A stretch of DNA of 64,000 nucleotides from DASRWI01 sp035654655 (GTDB lineage: Bacteria; Bacteroidota; Ignavibacteria; Ignavibacteriales; Ignavibacteriaceae): contig DASRWI010000020.1 in assembly GCA_035654655.1 (NCBI GenBank), forward strand, positions 35,900-99,899, read 5' to 3'. Shown here one piece after another: positions 32,578-41,541 of the stretch; position 1 is the stretch's first letter; each line of letters opens with the position of its first letter. Made by a program: the position numbers and the translations under genes. The notes under the pieces are model-generated. The model ran no database searches and had not been told where the DNA came from. It worked only from the letters and a program-made list of their open reading frames with translations.

Positions 32578-33642
32578 ATGAAAATTCTTATTTTGGCTTT
32601 ATCCGGTATTGGAGATGCACTGATGTTTACGCCTGCTGCATCTTTGATTAAAAAGCATTTTCAGGGTTGTGAGTTGGATGCATTAGTAATGTTCAAAGGC
32701 GTAAGAGATATTTATGAACGTCTCCCATATATTGACAATGTATACCATTTCGATTTTTTATCCCGCGGTTCGCAAGCTTCATTAAAATTTCTTCTTAAGC
32801 TAAGATATAATTATGATGCAACTATTAATGTTTATCCTTCAAACAGAAGAGAATATAACTTAATAAATTTTTTAATAGGCGCTAAGAAACGTGCGGCTGT
32901 TGAATATCTAAGAAAAGATAAGCAGAATTTAGGCTGGCTTAGCAACGTCAGAGTTACTGAGGATGATAATAAGCATAATGTTATAACTAATATAAAACTT
33001 TGCGAAAAACTTTTAGGAAAAGAATTTAATGAAGAGCCTGACTTAGATTTTTTTCTCAACAGTGATGACCATAAAGCTGCCCGTGAATTTGAGGCAGCTA
33101 ATAATATTCAAATGAGTGATTTTATTGTCGGCATTCATCCGGGATGTGCTACGTTAAAAAACCACATACAAAGACGTTGGGAACCTGAAAAATTTGCTGA
33201 GTTGAGCAGAAGGTTGATAAAAGAAAATAATGCTAAAGTTTTAATATTTGGTGGACCTGAAGAGGAAGAATTAAAAAAGAACGTTCATAAAAAAATTCAC
33301 TCAAATGATGCAATAATAGTTCATACAAAAAATTTAGCTGAGAGTGCTGCCATAATGCAAAGATGTAATTTGTTTGTTACTAACGACAGCAGCTTAATGC
33401 ACGTAGCTTCTGCAATGAAGGTGAAAACCGCTGCCATAATTGGTCCAACCAATCCTGAATATATTCATCCATGGAAGACAAAGCATATAATAATTTCTTT
33501 AAATTTAGAATGTGCACCCTGCTTTATTTATTCGCCAAGACCATTGATATGTTTTAGAGAAGATGTAAAATTTAAATGCGTTAAAGAGCTTACAGTCGAT
33601 TTTGCTTACAATAAAATTTTACATTTTATGAATGAGGATTAA
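32578..33642 (+). CDS. glycosyltransferase family 9 (heptosyltransferase-like)
   Basis: 354 residues. The GT9 pattern is clear: MKILILALSGIGDALMFTPAASLIKKHF at the N-terminus, VGIHPGCATLKNHIQRRWEPEKFAEL in the centre, and the C-terminal nucleotide-sugar site LFVTNDSSLMHVASAMKVKTAAIIGPTNPEYIHPW. ECAPCFIYSPRPLICF is a cysteine cluster often seen near the end of this family. It transfers a heptose or similar sugar to lipopolysaccharide or another surface glycan at the inner-membrane face. The stop codon is shared through TTAA with the convergent methyltransferase gene. Confidence 0.92.
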   Translation: MKILILALSGIGDALMFTPAASLIKKHFQGCELDALVMFKGVRDIYERLPYIDNVYHFDFLSRGSQASLKFLLKLRYNYDATINVYPSNRREYNLINFLIGAKKRAAVEYLRKDKQNLGWLSNVRVTEDDNKHNVITNIKLCEKLLGKEFNEEPDLDFFLNSDDHKAAREFEAANNIQMSDFIVGIHPGCATLKNHIQRRWEPEKFAELSRRLIKENNAKVLIFGGPEEEELKKNVHKKIHSNDAIIVHTKNLAESAAIMQRCNLFVTNDSSLMHVASAMKVKTAAIIGPTNPEYIHPWKTKHIIISLNLECAPCFIYSPRPLICFREDVKFKCVKELTVDFAYNKILHFMNED

Positions 33643-35066
33643 TAATAAGAAATTCCCTGAGTTCTTTTTGCTCTTGGAAACCTGCTCTTAATTCCTCCCT
33701 TTACAATTATAGCTGTTCCCAAAATAAAATCTTTATATTTTACTAAACATTGACCAGTAGGTAAATCCTTTTTAATAATGCCGCCTTCAAGATAAGTTTT
33801 TAATTCGGCTTGGTCTTGAATCTCATAAATATTCTTTGTGATATATTTCTGCAAGACCTGTGCAGCTTGTGTATGGAATGTCGTTTCACTATTCTTATCA
33901 TAGATACCAAACTTAGTTCCAATTCTTTCAAATGGAGCAGTTTTTTCTTCCTGCCAATTTTTATTTACAAAGAAAATGTCATTCCCTTTTAAGATATATA
34001 AGTAATTATCTAAAATCTCATCATCTATTCCAAACAAGGTTGGGATGTTCTTCAGCTTTAACCGAATATCCTTATGAGAGTAATGATACAATCGATATTC
34101 TGGTCTTTGTAATGTTATGGGTTCAAGTGGTTCTGTGTTATCAGTTTTAAGAAATTTTGCAATGAAGAATCCATCGGAATCAGCTTCCCATGGGATTATT
34201 CTTCTACATTTGCTAATACTCTCATTTAGTTTTTCACCTTTGTATTCCGTAAATGCATTGGTACTTTTTACAGGGAGTTCAACATCAACAAGTTCTACAG
34301 GATATTTTTTTAATATCTTATTTATAACTAATTCATTTTCTTCAACGCTTAAGGTACAAGTGGAATATACTAACTCACCTCCGGGTTTAAGCATTTTAAT
34401 CCCGCTAATAAGAAGTTTAATTTGAAGTTCTCCAAGACCGACGGCTTTATCAGTATTCCACCAATTATTAACTTCATCTTTTTTCTGAAGTATCCCCAAC
34501 CCGCTGCAGGGGGCATCAACAAGAATTTTATCAAAATGTTCATTAAATAATTTGCTTAGTATTTCACCTTTCGAGTGGATAATTCCTGTGTTTACAAGAT
34601 TCATTCTTTCAACATTAGCTACAAGCATTTTTAAACGGTCTAAAGCAATTTCATTAGCAACTAAAGTTCCTTTATTATTCATTAACTCACCGATGCTTGT
34701 TGTTTTAGAACCGGGAGCAGAACAAAGGTCAAGTACTATATCATCTTCATTTGGTGCAAGGACAACAGGAGGAACCATTGATGAAAGTCCCTGCATATAA
34801 TATTCACCAATAATGTGTTCAACTAATTTTCCAATTTCTTTTCCACCACTTACAACTTTTAATGCATTATTAAATCCAGGAACTTCCTCAGTTTCAACAT
34901 TGTAATCATTTTTAAGTTTTTCTTTTAACTGCAGAAGGGAAGTTTTTAATAAGTTAACTCTTATATATTGAGAAGTTTCTTTGTCAATAAAATCGGAATA
35001 CTTTTGTGCAAAGTTCTCATCATAAATTGAAGAAAGGTAATTATATATTGTACTGCTTAGGTTCAT
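33639..35066 (-). CDS. RsmB/RsmF-like (NOL1/NOP2/Sun) RNA cytosine-5 methyltransferase
   Basis: 475 residues. An N-terminal RNA-binding segment (YIRVNLLKTSLLQLKEKL) is followed by the SAM-binding core LDLCSAPGSKTTSIGELM, VDAPCSGLG (motif IV, cysteine for product release) and YSTCTLSVEENE (motif VI, catalytic cysteine). The C-terminal 140 residues, ending IKSRFPRAKRTQGISYY, form a PUA-like extension as in RsmF (YebU). It probably makes m5C in 16S rRNA. The order of domains and the tail favour an RsmF-like enzyme over RsmB, which has an N-terminal NusB domain. Confidence 0.92.
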   Translation of the reverse strand: MNLSSTIYNYLSSIYDENFAQKYSDFIDKETSQYIRVNLLKTSLLQLKEKLKNDYNVETEEVPGFNNALKVVSGGKEIGKLVEHIIGEYYMQGLSSMVPPVVLAPNEDDIVLDLCSAPGSKTTSIGELMNNKGTLVANEIALDRLKMLVANVERMNLVNTGIIHSKGEILSKLFNEHFDKILVDAPCSGLGILQKKDEVNNWWNTDKAVGLGELQIKLLISGIKMLKPGGELVYSTCTLSVEENELVINKILKKYPVELVDVELPVKSTNAFTEYKGEKLNESISKCRRIIPWEADSDGFFIAKFLKTDNTEPLEPITLQRPEYRLYHYSHKDIRLKLKNIPTLFGIDDEILDNYLYILKGNDIFFVNKNWQEEKTAPFERIGTKFGIYDKNSETTFHTQAAQVLQKYITKNIYEIQDQAELKTYLEGGIIKKDLPTGQCLVKYKDFILGTAIIVKGGIKSRFPRAKRTQGISYY

Positions 35067-35084
35067 TGAAAAGTTTTTAGGTAA

Positions 35085-35561
35085 TTAATAACGAACTATA
35101 TTGTTAACTCTGAAAATATCATTAACTACCTGATGTGCATTTTTATTATCAGGAAAATTCTTTTTGTAATCATCATTTATTTTTTTAATTATTCCATCAA
35201 GATACATTTCATAATCTTTAACTGATTTTTTTAATACAGTAGGGTCTTGTGGAATAAGAATATTAGATGGTTTCATTCGACAGGTATAAATAATATATTT
35301 TGCCTCTTCAAAATAAGGCGCACGATAAATAGATTTACCATCTACGGTATTCACTTCGTATTCACCAAAGAATTCACTGCCAAGGACCAAAGTTTTGTTC
35401 GGTAAATCCAGATTCTTTTTTTCAAAAGATGTATCGCTTAAATCTATAAAATCATCCGGAAAAACTTTAAAGCCTTCATCGGCAAGTTTTTTATTCCATT
35501 TAAGAACGAGTTCTTTTTCAGTCAATTTATTTTTTTTCTTTTGAAATAAATGAATAAACAA
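35085..35561 (-). CDS. conserved protein of unknown function
   Basis: 158 residues, mostly polar, with no signal peptide or membrane segment. Visible elements are a basic N-terminus (FQKKKNKLTEKELVLKWNKKLADEG), PDDFIDLSD, and a central SEFFGEYEVNTVDGKS strand pair. A C-terminal helical part ends HQVVNDIFRVNNIVRY. I do not recognise the family. Its start overlaps the end of the DNPH1-like gene by 35 bases, so the two are translated from one mRNA and may be functionally linked. It precedes the rRNA methyltransferase gene. Confidence 0.75.
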   Translation of the reverse strand: MFIHLFQKKKNKLTEKELVLKWNKKLADEGFKVFPDDFIDLSDTSFEKKNLDLPNKTLVLGSEFFGEYEVNTVDGKSIYRAPYFEEAKYIIYTCRMKPSNILIPQDPTVLKKSVKDYEMYLDGIIKKINDDYKKNFPDNKNAHQVVNDIFRVNNIVRY

Positions 35562-35946
35562 TTTCTTTAAGTTCCTCCAAATTAGAATATGTTTTTACAG
35601 TCAACATACTTGAAGAACAGCCTTTAATCATTCCTGATATTGTACCAACGACACTATTATAAACTGCAAGAACAGGAATTTTCTTTTTATAAAGAGCATA
35701 AGCAATTTCAAATCCCACTCCTAAAGATGGACCTGAAACTTCAGCAATCAGCATTTCAGAATTTTCGAGCCACCAAATATCGCGCTTAAAAATTTCATCA
35801 TCACTCAACAAAATAGAAGAACGGAAATCGCAATTCATTTCAGAAAAGGAATTATGCCCTAAGGAGGCTAAATAATTTACAATTTCACAATAATATGATT
35901 GAAATCTCGAATCTCCACGGATAGCACCGGCACAGTAAATATTCAT
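35527..35946 (-). CDS. nucleoside 2-deoxyribosyltransferase-fold protein, DNPH1/Rcl-like
   Basis: 139 residues. MNIYCAGAIRGDSRFQSYY matches the nucleotide-binding start of the family. KRDIWWLENSEMLIAEVSGPSLGVGFEIAYAL carries the catalytic pair by analogy with human DNPH1: Asp56 and nucleophile Glu80. DNPH1 hydrolyses 2'-deoxynucleoside 5'-monophosphates to base and deoxyribose-5-phosphate, sanitising the nucleotide pool. The exact substrate here is unknown. It begins one base after bshA ends and overlaps the next gene. Confidence 0.85.
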   Translation of the reverse strand: MNIYCAGAIRGDSRFQSYYCEIVNYLASLGHNSFSEMNCDFRSSILLSDDEIFKRDIWWLENSEMLIAEVSGPSLGVGFEIAYALYKKKIPVLAVYNSVVGTISGMIKGCSSSMLTVKTYSNLEELKEIVYSFISKEKK

Positions 35947-35947
35947 A

Positions 35948-37072
35948 TTATTTTAATATCGATTTATAATGTTCTTCATATAATGGAATTACTTTAGAAG
36001 TATCGAAATTTTCTACAGCTCTTTTACGAGCATTTTGAGAAAACATCTCATATTTTTTGTCATTACAAAGTAGTTCAATTACATATTTTGACATTCTATC
36101 TATATCCCCGAATTCTGCTATAAACCCGGATTCGTTATGCTTGATTAATTCAGGCAAACCTCCTACACTTGAACTAACTACCGGAAGACCGCAAGACATT
36201 GCCTCAAGTGCTGCCAAACCAAAGCTTTCTGATTGGGATGGTATAAGAAAGACATCAGATGCAGCTAAAATATCAACCAATGCTTCCTGTTTACCCAAAA
36301 ATCTAACCTTGTCATATAAACCTAATTCTCTGCTTAATCTTTCACAATCTGATCTTTCAGGACCATCACCAACAAGCAACAATTTTACCAAAGGAAATTC
36401 TTTAACGACTTTTTCTAAAATCAAAATGGTATCCTGGACTCTTTTTACCTGTCTGAAATTAGAAGTGTGGATTAATAATTTCTCTCCCTTTGACGCAAGG
36501 TTTTTTCTAAAACTATCATCCTCTCTTGGTCTAAATAATTCAGTGTTTACGAAATTAGGAATAACATCAATTTCTTTGTTAATATCATAGTTGGTAAGTG
36601 TCTTTTCTTTTAAGAATCTTGAAACAGCTGTAACACCGTCACTTGCCTCAATACTAAATTTTACTAATGGAAGAAATGATGGTTCTAAACCGACTAAAGT
36701 AATGTCAGTCCCGTGAAGTGTTGTTGTAACTTTTAAATCCTTTGTTCCTTTAAGCATTTCCTTTGCAAGGAATGCACTGCTTGCATGTGGAATTGCATAA
36801 TGAACGTGAAGCAAATCCAGGTTTTCATATTTGGCGACTTCAACCATTTTACTTGCTAACGCTAAACTATATAGTGGGAATTCGAATAATGGATAGCTGC
36901 TCATTTCAACTTCGTGAAAGAAAATATTTTCCATAAAGTGATTTAATCTGAAAGGAAGGGCATAACTTATGAAATGTACTTCGTGACCTTTTTGAGCGAG
37001 TTCTTTTCCTAATTCTGTTGCTACAACTCCACTTCCGCCGTAAGTTGGATAACAGGTGATTCCGATTTTCAT
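35948..37072 (-). CDS. bshA: N-acetyl-alpha-D-glucosaminyl L-malate synthase BshA (bacillithiol pathway)
   Basis: 374 residues. The GT4 glycosyltransferase has BshA-specific N-terminal features: MKIGITCYPTYGGSGVVATELGKELAQKGHEVHFISY, then HVHYAIPHA and TTLHGTDITLVG. The C-terminal UDP-binding block is FLIPSQSESFGLAALEAMSCGLPVVSS. It joins GlcNAc from UDP-GlcNAc to L-malate, the first step of bacillithiol synthesis. No bshB or bshC is in the window. The DNPH1-like gene follows at once, and the DCC-family oxidoreductase gene lies 81 bases upstream. Confidence 0.94.
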   Translation of the reverse strand: MKIGITCYPTYGGSGVVATELGKELAQKGHEVHFISYALPFRLNHFMENIFFHEVEMSSYPLFEFPLYSLALASKMVEVAKYENLDLLHVHYAIPHASSAFLAKEMLKGTKDLKVTTTLHGTDITLVGLEPSFLPLVKFSIEASDGVTAVSRFLKEKTLTNYDINKEIDVIPNFVNTELFRPREDDSFRKNLASKGEKLLIHTSNFRQVKRVQDTILILEKVVKEFPLVKLLLVGDGPERSDCERLSRELGLYDKVRFLGKQEALVDILAASDVFLIPSQSESFGLAALEAMSCGLPVVSSSVGGLPELIKHNESGFIAEFGDIDRMSKYVIELLCNDKKYEMFSQNARKRAVENFDTSKVIPLYEEHYKSILK

Positions 37073-37153
37073 TTATTTTATTTTTCTAAAGTATAATGAT
37101 TTAATATATATCTTTTTTAGCTAAACAAAAATTAAAGGGAGGACAAGTTAAGA

Positions 37154-37555
37154 TTATTCCATAAATCTCTTTTTCAAATCAGGAGATGGAATCATACAAG
37201 CATCTTTTTTTCCGAACCATTTGTATCTATTACGAGCAACATATCTATATACTGCATCTCGTAAAGGTTTGGGAATAATGATAAAAATATAAAGAAGTTT
37301 CCATCCTCCTTTTAGCTTTGAAGCTATTTTTAATGCAGCATCACTTTCGATGTAGCACTTATCACCTTTAATGAGGATAATGCTGTCTGTTTTTTCTATC
37401 AGAGCTCCAAAATTTTCTGAAAGTCTCACACCCACATCAGATTGTAATGATGCAAAATAAAATATTCCTACAGGATCTCTTTTGATTATAAATTGAACTG
37501 AACTTACGCATAAATTACAAACGCCATCAAATAGGATAATATTCTTTTCAGTCAT
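37154..37555 (-). CDS. DCC-family (DUF393) thiol-disulfide oxidoreductase
   Basis: 133 residues starting LFDGVCNLCVSSVQF, with the family's D-G-x-C-x-x-C motif (Cys13, Cys16). IKRDPVGIFYFASLQSDVG and IPKPLRDAVYRYVARNRYKWFG are the other conserved blocks. The fold is thioredoxin-like; physiological partners are unknown. It follows gldC by 9 bases and precedes bshA, another thiol-redox gene. Confidence 0.93.
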   Translation of the reverse strand: MTEKNIILFDGVCNLCVSSVQFIIKRDPVGIFYFASLQSDVGVRLSENFGALIEKTDSIILIKGDKCYIESDAALKIASKLKGGWKLLYIFIIIPKPLRDAVYRYVARNRYKWFGKKDACMIPSPDLKKRFME

Positions 37556-37564
37556 TCAATTTTT

Positions 37565-37951
37565 TTAATGGTCGTGGGGGTGTTGATGACCGTGGTGTTC
37601 ATGACCACCATCATCATCAAACAACTTTAGTTTATGAGCAAATTTATCAGCAAATTCTGAAATCATTTCAGCGACATCCTGATTTTTGGTTGCTCTTGAA
37701 AAAGTATCTGCCATCTTTAAAAGTGTCTGATGATAGAATACATTCATATCATCGTGGAGCATATCTTTGGTCCACAAATCAAGACCTAATGTAGTCTGCT
37801 CATCCTTATCCCAAATAGAGATTAAAAAAGCTTTACATTCTTTAGCTTTATCCACCGAAGAATCAGTTGCATCCCAGGATATTTTGTCAGGGACATTATT
37901 TTCATCAAAACTTACTTTAAAAAATATTTCACCAGTTTTATTGTCCGGCAT
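37565..37951 (-). CDS. gldC: gliding-motility protein GldC homologue with histidine-rich tail
   Basis: 128 residues. The body matches GldC: GEIFFKVSFDENNVPDKISWDATD, KECKAFLISIWDKDEQTTLGLDLWTKDM and VFYHQTLLKMADTFSRAT. The C-terminus GGHEHHGHQHPHDH is extremely His-rich and could bind divalent metal. In Flavobacterium, GldC supports gliding with the GldB/T9SS machinery but is not essential for secretion. Homologues occur in non-gliding Bacteroidota and Ignavibacteria. It is the first gene of the gldC-DCC-bshA run. Confidence 0.88.
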   Translation of the reverse strand: MPDNKTGEIFFKVSFDENNVPDKISWDATDSSVDKAKECKAFLISIWDKDEQTTLGLDLWTKDMLHDDMNVFYHQTLLKMADTFSRATKNQDVAEMISEFADKFAHKLKLFDDDGGHEHHGHQHPHDH

Positions 37952-38027
37952 TTTAATCCTTTAACTTTTAATTATATTTAGTTTATTTTAGATTTAAGGT
38001 TGAAACTTAAAAAAGTTTGATGTTATT

Positions 38028-38546
38028 ATGAAATTAAAGTTAGTGCTTATCTTCTCATTATTTTACGTCTTTTATCATAGTGCAAATGCACAGAATAATG
38101 CTGTGGGATTGCAGTTAGGCGGAGGATTTATAAGCAGTATTTCTCCTGATGTAGGTGCTTTTTCCTCATCATTTTTCTATGAGAGATATATCAATCCTGC
38201 TACTGCTATAAGATTTAGCTTTGTGTATACTGGTGATTATAATATGATTGTACCTAATACAAGAAAAAAATATGAACCATTTATAAAAGGAATTACTGTT
38301 TCAGGGATTAACCATGTCCCTTTGAATAATTTATTTTATGTTGAACCAGGAATTGGATTGGCAGCATTGAATGATAGAATTTTTAATGGGAAAAGCGAAT
38401 GGGGTTATGGTGTTTTATTTTCTTTAGGGTGGGGGAGAAGAGTTGATAATATATCTTACTCGGCTAATGCTGAATATGCATTAACATTTACTGCATCTAA
38501 TCCAAAATATTTTTCTTTAACATTGCAAGGAAGGTATTTCTTTTAA
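38028..38546 (+). CDS. small outer-membrane beta-barrel-like protein of unknown function
   Basis: 172 residues with a signal peptide (about 1-21, SANAQ). The mature part shows alternating aromatic strands and ends with LQGRYFF, a typical outer-membrane C-terminal phenylalanine. The strand number suits an eight-strand barrel of the OmpA/OmpW size class. No ligand motif is visible. The gene is transcribed towards priA and its stop codon shares TTAA (38543-38546) with it. Confidence 0.8.
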   Translation: MKLKLVLIFSLFYVFYHSANAQNNAVGLQLGGGFISSISPDVGAFSSSFFYERYINPATAIRFSFVYTGDYNMIVPNTRKKYEPFIKGITVSGINHVPLNNLFYVEPGIGLAALNDRIFNGKSEWGYGVLFSLGWGRRVDNISYSANAEYALTFTASNPKYFSLTLQGRYFF

Positions 38547-41005
38547 ATTATGGATTGTGGGTCAACATCATAAAATAATTTTACATCGTTGTATCTTGAT
38601 TTACGGTTGAATTCAGTAAAGGCTTTATAAATTGCCTGCTTCATTTTCACTCCCCCTTTATCTTCGTTTTTATTGCTTTTTATTAGAAGATGAAATCTGT
38701 AAAATCCTTTAAGCTTGGCAATTAAGGCAGGAGCTGGAGCAGAAATATTTATGTAATTTCTATACGCTGTTAGTTCTTTATAAAAATCTTCAATTGCATT
38801 CTTTGCTGCTTCTTCATTTTCATCTTTAGATTCAATTAGGCATAGATGTACAAAAGGAGGATAATTCATCTGGTCCCGTTCAAGAATTGTTTTGTTATAG
38901 AAACCTTCATAGTCCCCCATTAAAACTTTTTGAAGTACAAAATGTTTAGGGTTAAAAGTTTGAATGATTACTTCACCTTCTATTTTGCTTCTTCCTGCTC
39001 TTCCTGATACTTGTGTAAGCAGTTGAAATGTTCTTTCATCTGCTCTAAAGTCCGGCAGCCATAAACTTGTCTCAGCTGATACTACTCCAACTAAGCTCAC
39101 GTGCGAAAAATCCAATCCTTTAGAAACCATTTGAGTACCAACAAGTATATCGACTTCACCTTTACTGAATTCAAAAAGTATCTTGCTTAATGAAGATTTT
39201 CTTGAAATAGAATCAGAATCTATTCTACTTATTTTTGCTTGTGGGAAATGGAAAGCTAATTCATCTTCAACTTTTTCTGTCCCTGTTCCAAAATATTTTA
39301 ATGATAATGAACCGCAATTTGGACATTTAACTGGAACAGGCTTGAATATTCCACAATAATGACATTGAAGTTTATTATCATTGATATGATAAACCATAGG
39401 GACAGAACAGTTTGTGCACTCTTCAACTTTACCGCAATCTATACAAAAGACTGAAGTTGAAAATCCTCTTCTATTCTGAAGAATTATTACACCTTCTTTT
39501 TTGTTTAGCCTGTCATCAATCTTATCCAGCAGAACGGAAGAAAAAATATTTTTCATTTTCTTTTTTCTTTGTTCTACCGATACATCAACTAAGGATATTT
39601 TGGGTAGTAAGGCATCGTCAATTCTTTTTGTAAGCTTAAGAAGTTCATACTTATTTGTTAATACATTGTGCATACTTTCCAGTGATGGAGTAGCAGAACC
39701 AAGTACAACAGGACACTTACTCATTGCACCAAGCATTATGGCAGAATCTCTTCCATTATATTTGGGAGTACTGTCACTTTGCTTATAGCTTCCATCGTGC
39801 TCTTCATCAACAATTATAATCCCCAGATTTTTCAATGGGGCAAACAATGCAGAACGAGCACCTACAACAATCTGGCATTTACCATTTAGAATTTTTCTCC
39901 ATGCATCATAACGTTCTCCTAATGACATCCTACTATGGAGGACTGCAACATTATCTTTAAAATTATTTAATAATCTGGAAGTTATCTGAGGAGTTAATGA
40001 TATTTCAGGAACTAAAACTAATGCAGATTTATTTTTGGCTATAACTTTTTTTATAAGTTCAATGTATACCTGAGTTTTACCGCTTCCTGTTACACCATAT
40101 AGAAGAAAAGTGTTGAAAGAAGAATTATCAATTTTACAATTAACTTTTTCTATTACTTCTTTCTGTTCATCTGTAAGCTCAAAATCAATAAGCTGCTCAT
40201 TGTAAACTTCTACGTAGTTTCTGTCTATTGCTTTTTCAAATACTTCAACAAATCCTTTTTTCTTTAAGCTTGAAATGGCAGAAGAAGATATTTCTTTATC
40301 AGCGAGTTCTTTTAATCTTATTACTTTATTTTTTTTATTAAGTATTTCTAATAAGGCTCTAACCTGAATAGGAGATTTTTTTTCAATTTCTGGAATGTAA
40401 CTATAAATGTCTGCAAGAGGTTTTGCCAGCTTTACATATTTTACTTTTTTAATCTTAACTTTTTCATCTTCAATTTCATCAAGTATTGTTATTGCTCCAG
40501 TTTGTTCAAGAGAACGCATAATGGAGTAAATATTTTTTTTCTTAATTAATTTTTGAAGTAAGGTTAAGTTGATTACTTCTTTTTCTGAAAGTACTTTTAA
40601 GATTTTTTCCCTGGTTTTACTCTTCTTTTCCTTTGCAAGAAGTTGTATACAAAGTTCTTTATCAACAACAATTTTTCTTTTTGATTCTACTTCGAGTCCG
40701 TATGGAATGCTTAACTTCAATGCTTCACCAAGGGAGCACATATAATATTCAGCAATCCACTTGTAAAACTCTAATGATTTTTTTGTTATGATTGGTTTTT
40801 CATCAAGAACTTCGATAAGAGGTTTAATTTTATGCTCAGTGTTAGTAGTATCAGTAACATTAACAACAAATCCTGTAAGCACACGTTTGCCAAAAGGTGC
40901 GGCTGCACGCATACCAAACTCAACCACATCTTCGTAATCTTTGGGAATTGAGTAAGTAAATGTATTTCTAAAAGGTAAAGGAAAAACTAATTCGGCGAAC
41001 ATCAT
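38543..41005 (-). CDS. priA: primosomal protein N' / replication restart helicase PriA
   Basis: 820 residues. It begins MMFAELVFPLPFRNTFTYSIP, the 3'-DNA-binding domain. A winged-helix region precedes the DExH helicase with Walker A LLYGVTGSGKT, Walker B VDEEHDGSYKQ and YNGRDSAIMLG. Four CXXC pairs (CIDC, CTNC, CHYC, CPNC) bind two zincs. Motif V/VI GTQMVSKGLDF and QVSGRAGR are present. It restarts stalled replication forks. The first four bases overlap the upstream lipoprotein gene. Confidence 0.96.
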   Translation of the reverse strand: MMFAELVFPLPFRNTFTYSIPKDYEDVVEFGMRAAAPFGKRVLTGFVVNVTDTTNTEHKIKPLIEVLDEKPIITKKSLEFYKWIAEYYMCSLGEALKLSIPYGLEVESKRKIVVDKELCIQLLAKEKKSKTREKILKVLSEKEVINLTLLQKLIKKKNIYSIMRSLEQTGAITILDEIEDEKVKIKKVKYVKLAKPLADIYSYIPEIEKKSPIQVRALLEILNKKNKVIRLKELADKEISSSAISSLKKKGFVEVFEKAIDRNYVEVYNEQLIDFELTDEQKEVIEKVNCKIDNSSFNTFLLYGVTGSGKTQVYIELIKKVIAKNKSALVLVPEISLTPQITSRLLNNFKDNVAVLHSRMSLGERYDAWRKILNGKCQIVVGARSALFAPLKNLGIIIVDEEHDGSYKQSDSTPKYNGRDSAIMLGAMSKCPVVLGSATPSLESMHNVLTNKYELLKLTKRIDDALLPKISLVDVSVEQRKKKMKNIFSSVLLDKIDDRLNKKEGVIILQNRRGFSTSVFCIDCGKVEECTNCSVPMVYHINDNKLQCHYCGIFKPVPVKCPNCGSLSLKYFGTGTEKVEDELAFHFPQAKISRIDSDSISRKSSLSKILFEFSKGEVDILVGTQMVSKGLDFSHVSLVGVVSAETSLWLPDFRADERTFQLLTQVSGRAGRSKIEGEVIIQTFNPKHFVLQKVLMGDYEGFYNKTILERDQMNYPPFVHLCLIESKDENEEAAKNAIEDFYKELTAYRNYINISAPAPALIAKLKGFYRFHLLIKSNKNEDKGGVKMKQAIYKAFTEFNRKSRYNDVKLFYDVDPQSII

Positions 41006-41541
41006 TTTTTATAGTAAGGTGCTAAGTTGGTGAAATTTTCTTTTTCATAGGAATTGCCAAGCAGCGTATAGGAAATTGTTTTAGTTTCCTCTTCCCACAA
41101 AATTCGCAAATCATTTTTTGTGCTTAATATTTGACCATTGGTTGCAATGATGCTGTCACCTGGAGAAAGAGTAAGAATATAATAGCCAGCCTCGAATGTT
41201 AAATTACCAAAAGCTTTTAGTGAATTGAAATTAAATTTTAAAAATCCGGATACAGTATCATTACTTACTTCAACTTTTCTATCGGTAATTTCTTTTCCTT
41301 CAAGTTTCATTTGCTCAAGAAATTTTTTGCTCTTTAATGCATAACTATAAAGGTAATCAATGTCTTCATCCAGTGCACTTGAGCCTTGCGCATCAGAGCG
41401 AAGGTCATATATGCTTACAGAAGCATTCCCTGAACTATCCGAAGTAATGCTTATTTCATAATTAATTTTATGAAACGTAATGCACCCATTTATGATGAGT
41501 GCTGAAGTAATTAAAAATAATATGTAAATGAATTTCTTCAT
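41002..41541 (-). CDS. lipoprotein of unknown function
   Basis: 179 residues with a lipoprotein signal ending ALIINGC (Cys20). The mature part starts with a beta hairpin (FHKINYEISITSDSSGNASVSIYDLRSD), followed by a helix and further strands. No known domain is recognised. It overlaps the LD-carboxypeptidase stop by one base and priA by four, so is translated in series with them. Being in this operon says little about function. Confidence 0.8.
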   Translation of the reverse strand: MKKFIYILFLITSALIINGCITFHKINYEISITSDSSGNASVSIYDLRSDAQGSSALDEDIDYLYSYALKSKKFLEQMKLEGKEITDRKVEVSNDTVSGFLKFNFNSLKAFGNLTFEAGYYILTLSPGDSIIATNGQILSTKNDLRILWEEETKTISYTLLGNSYEKENFTNLAPYYKK

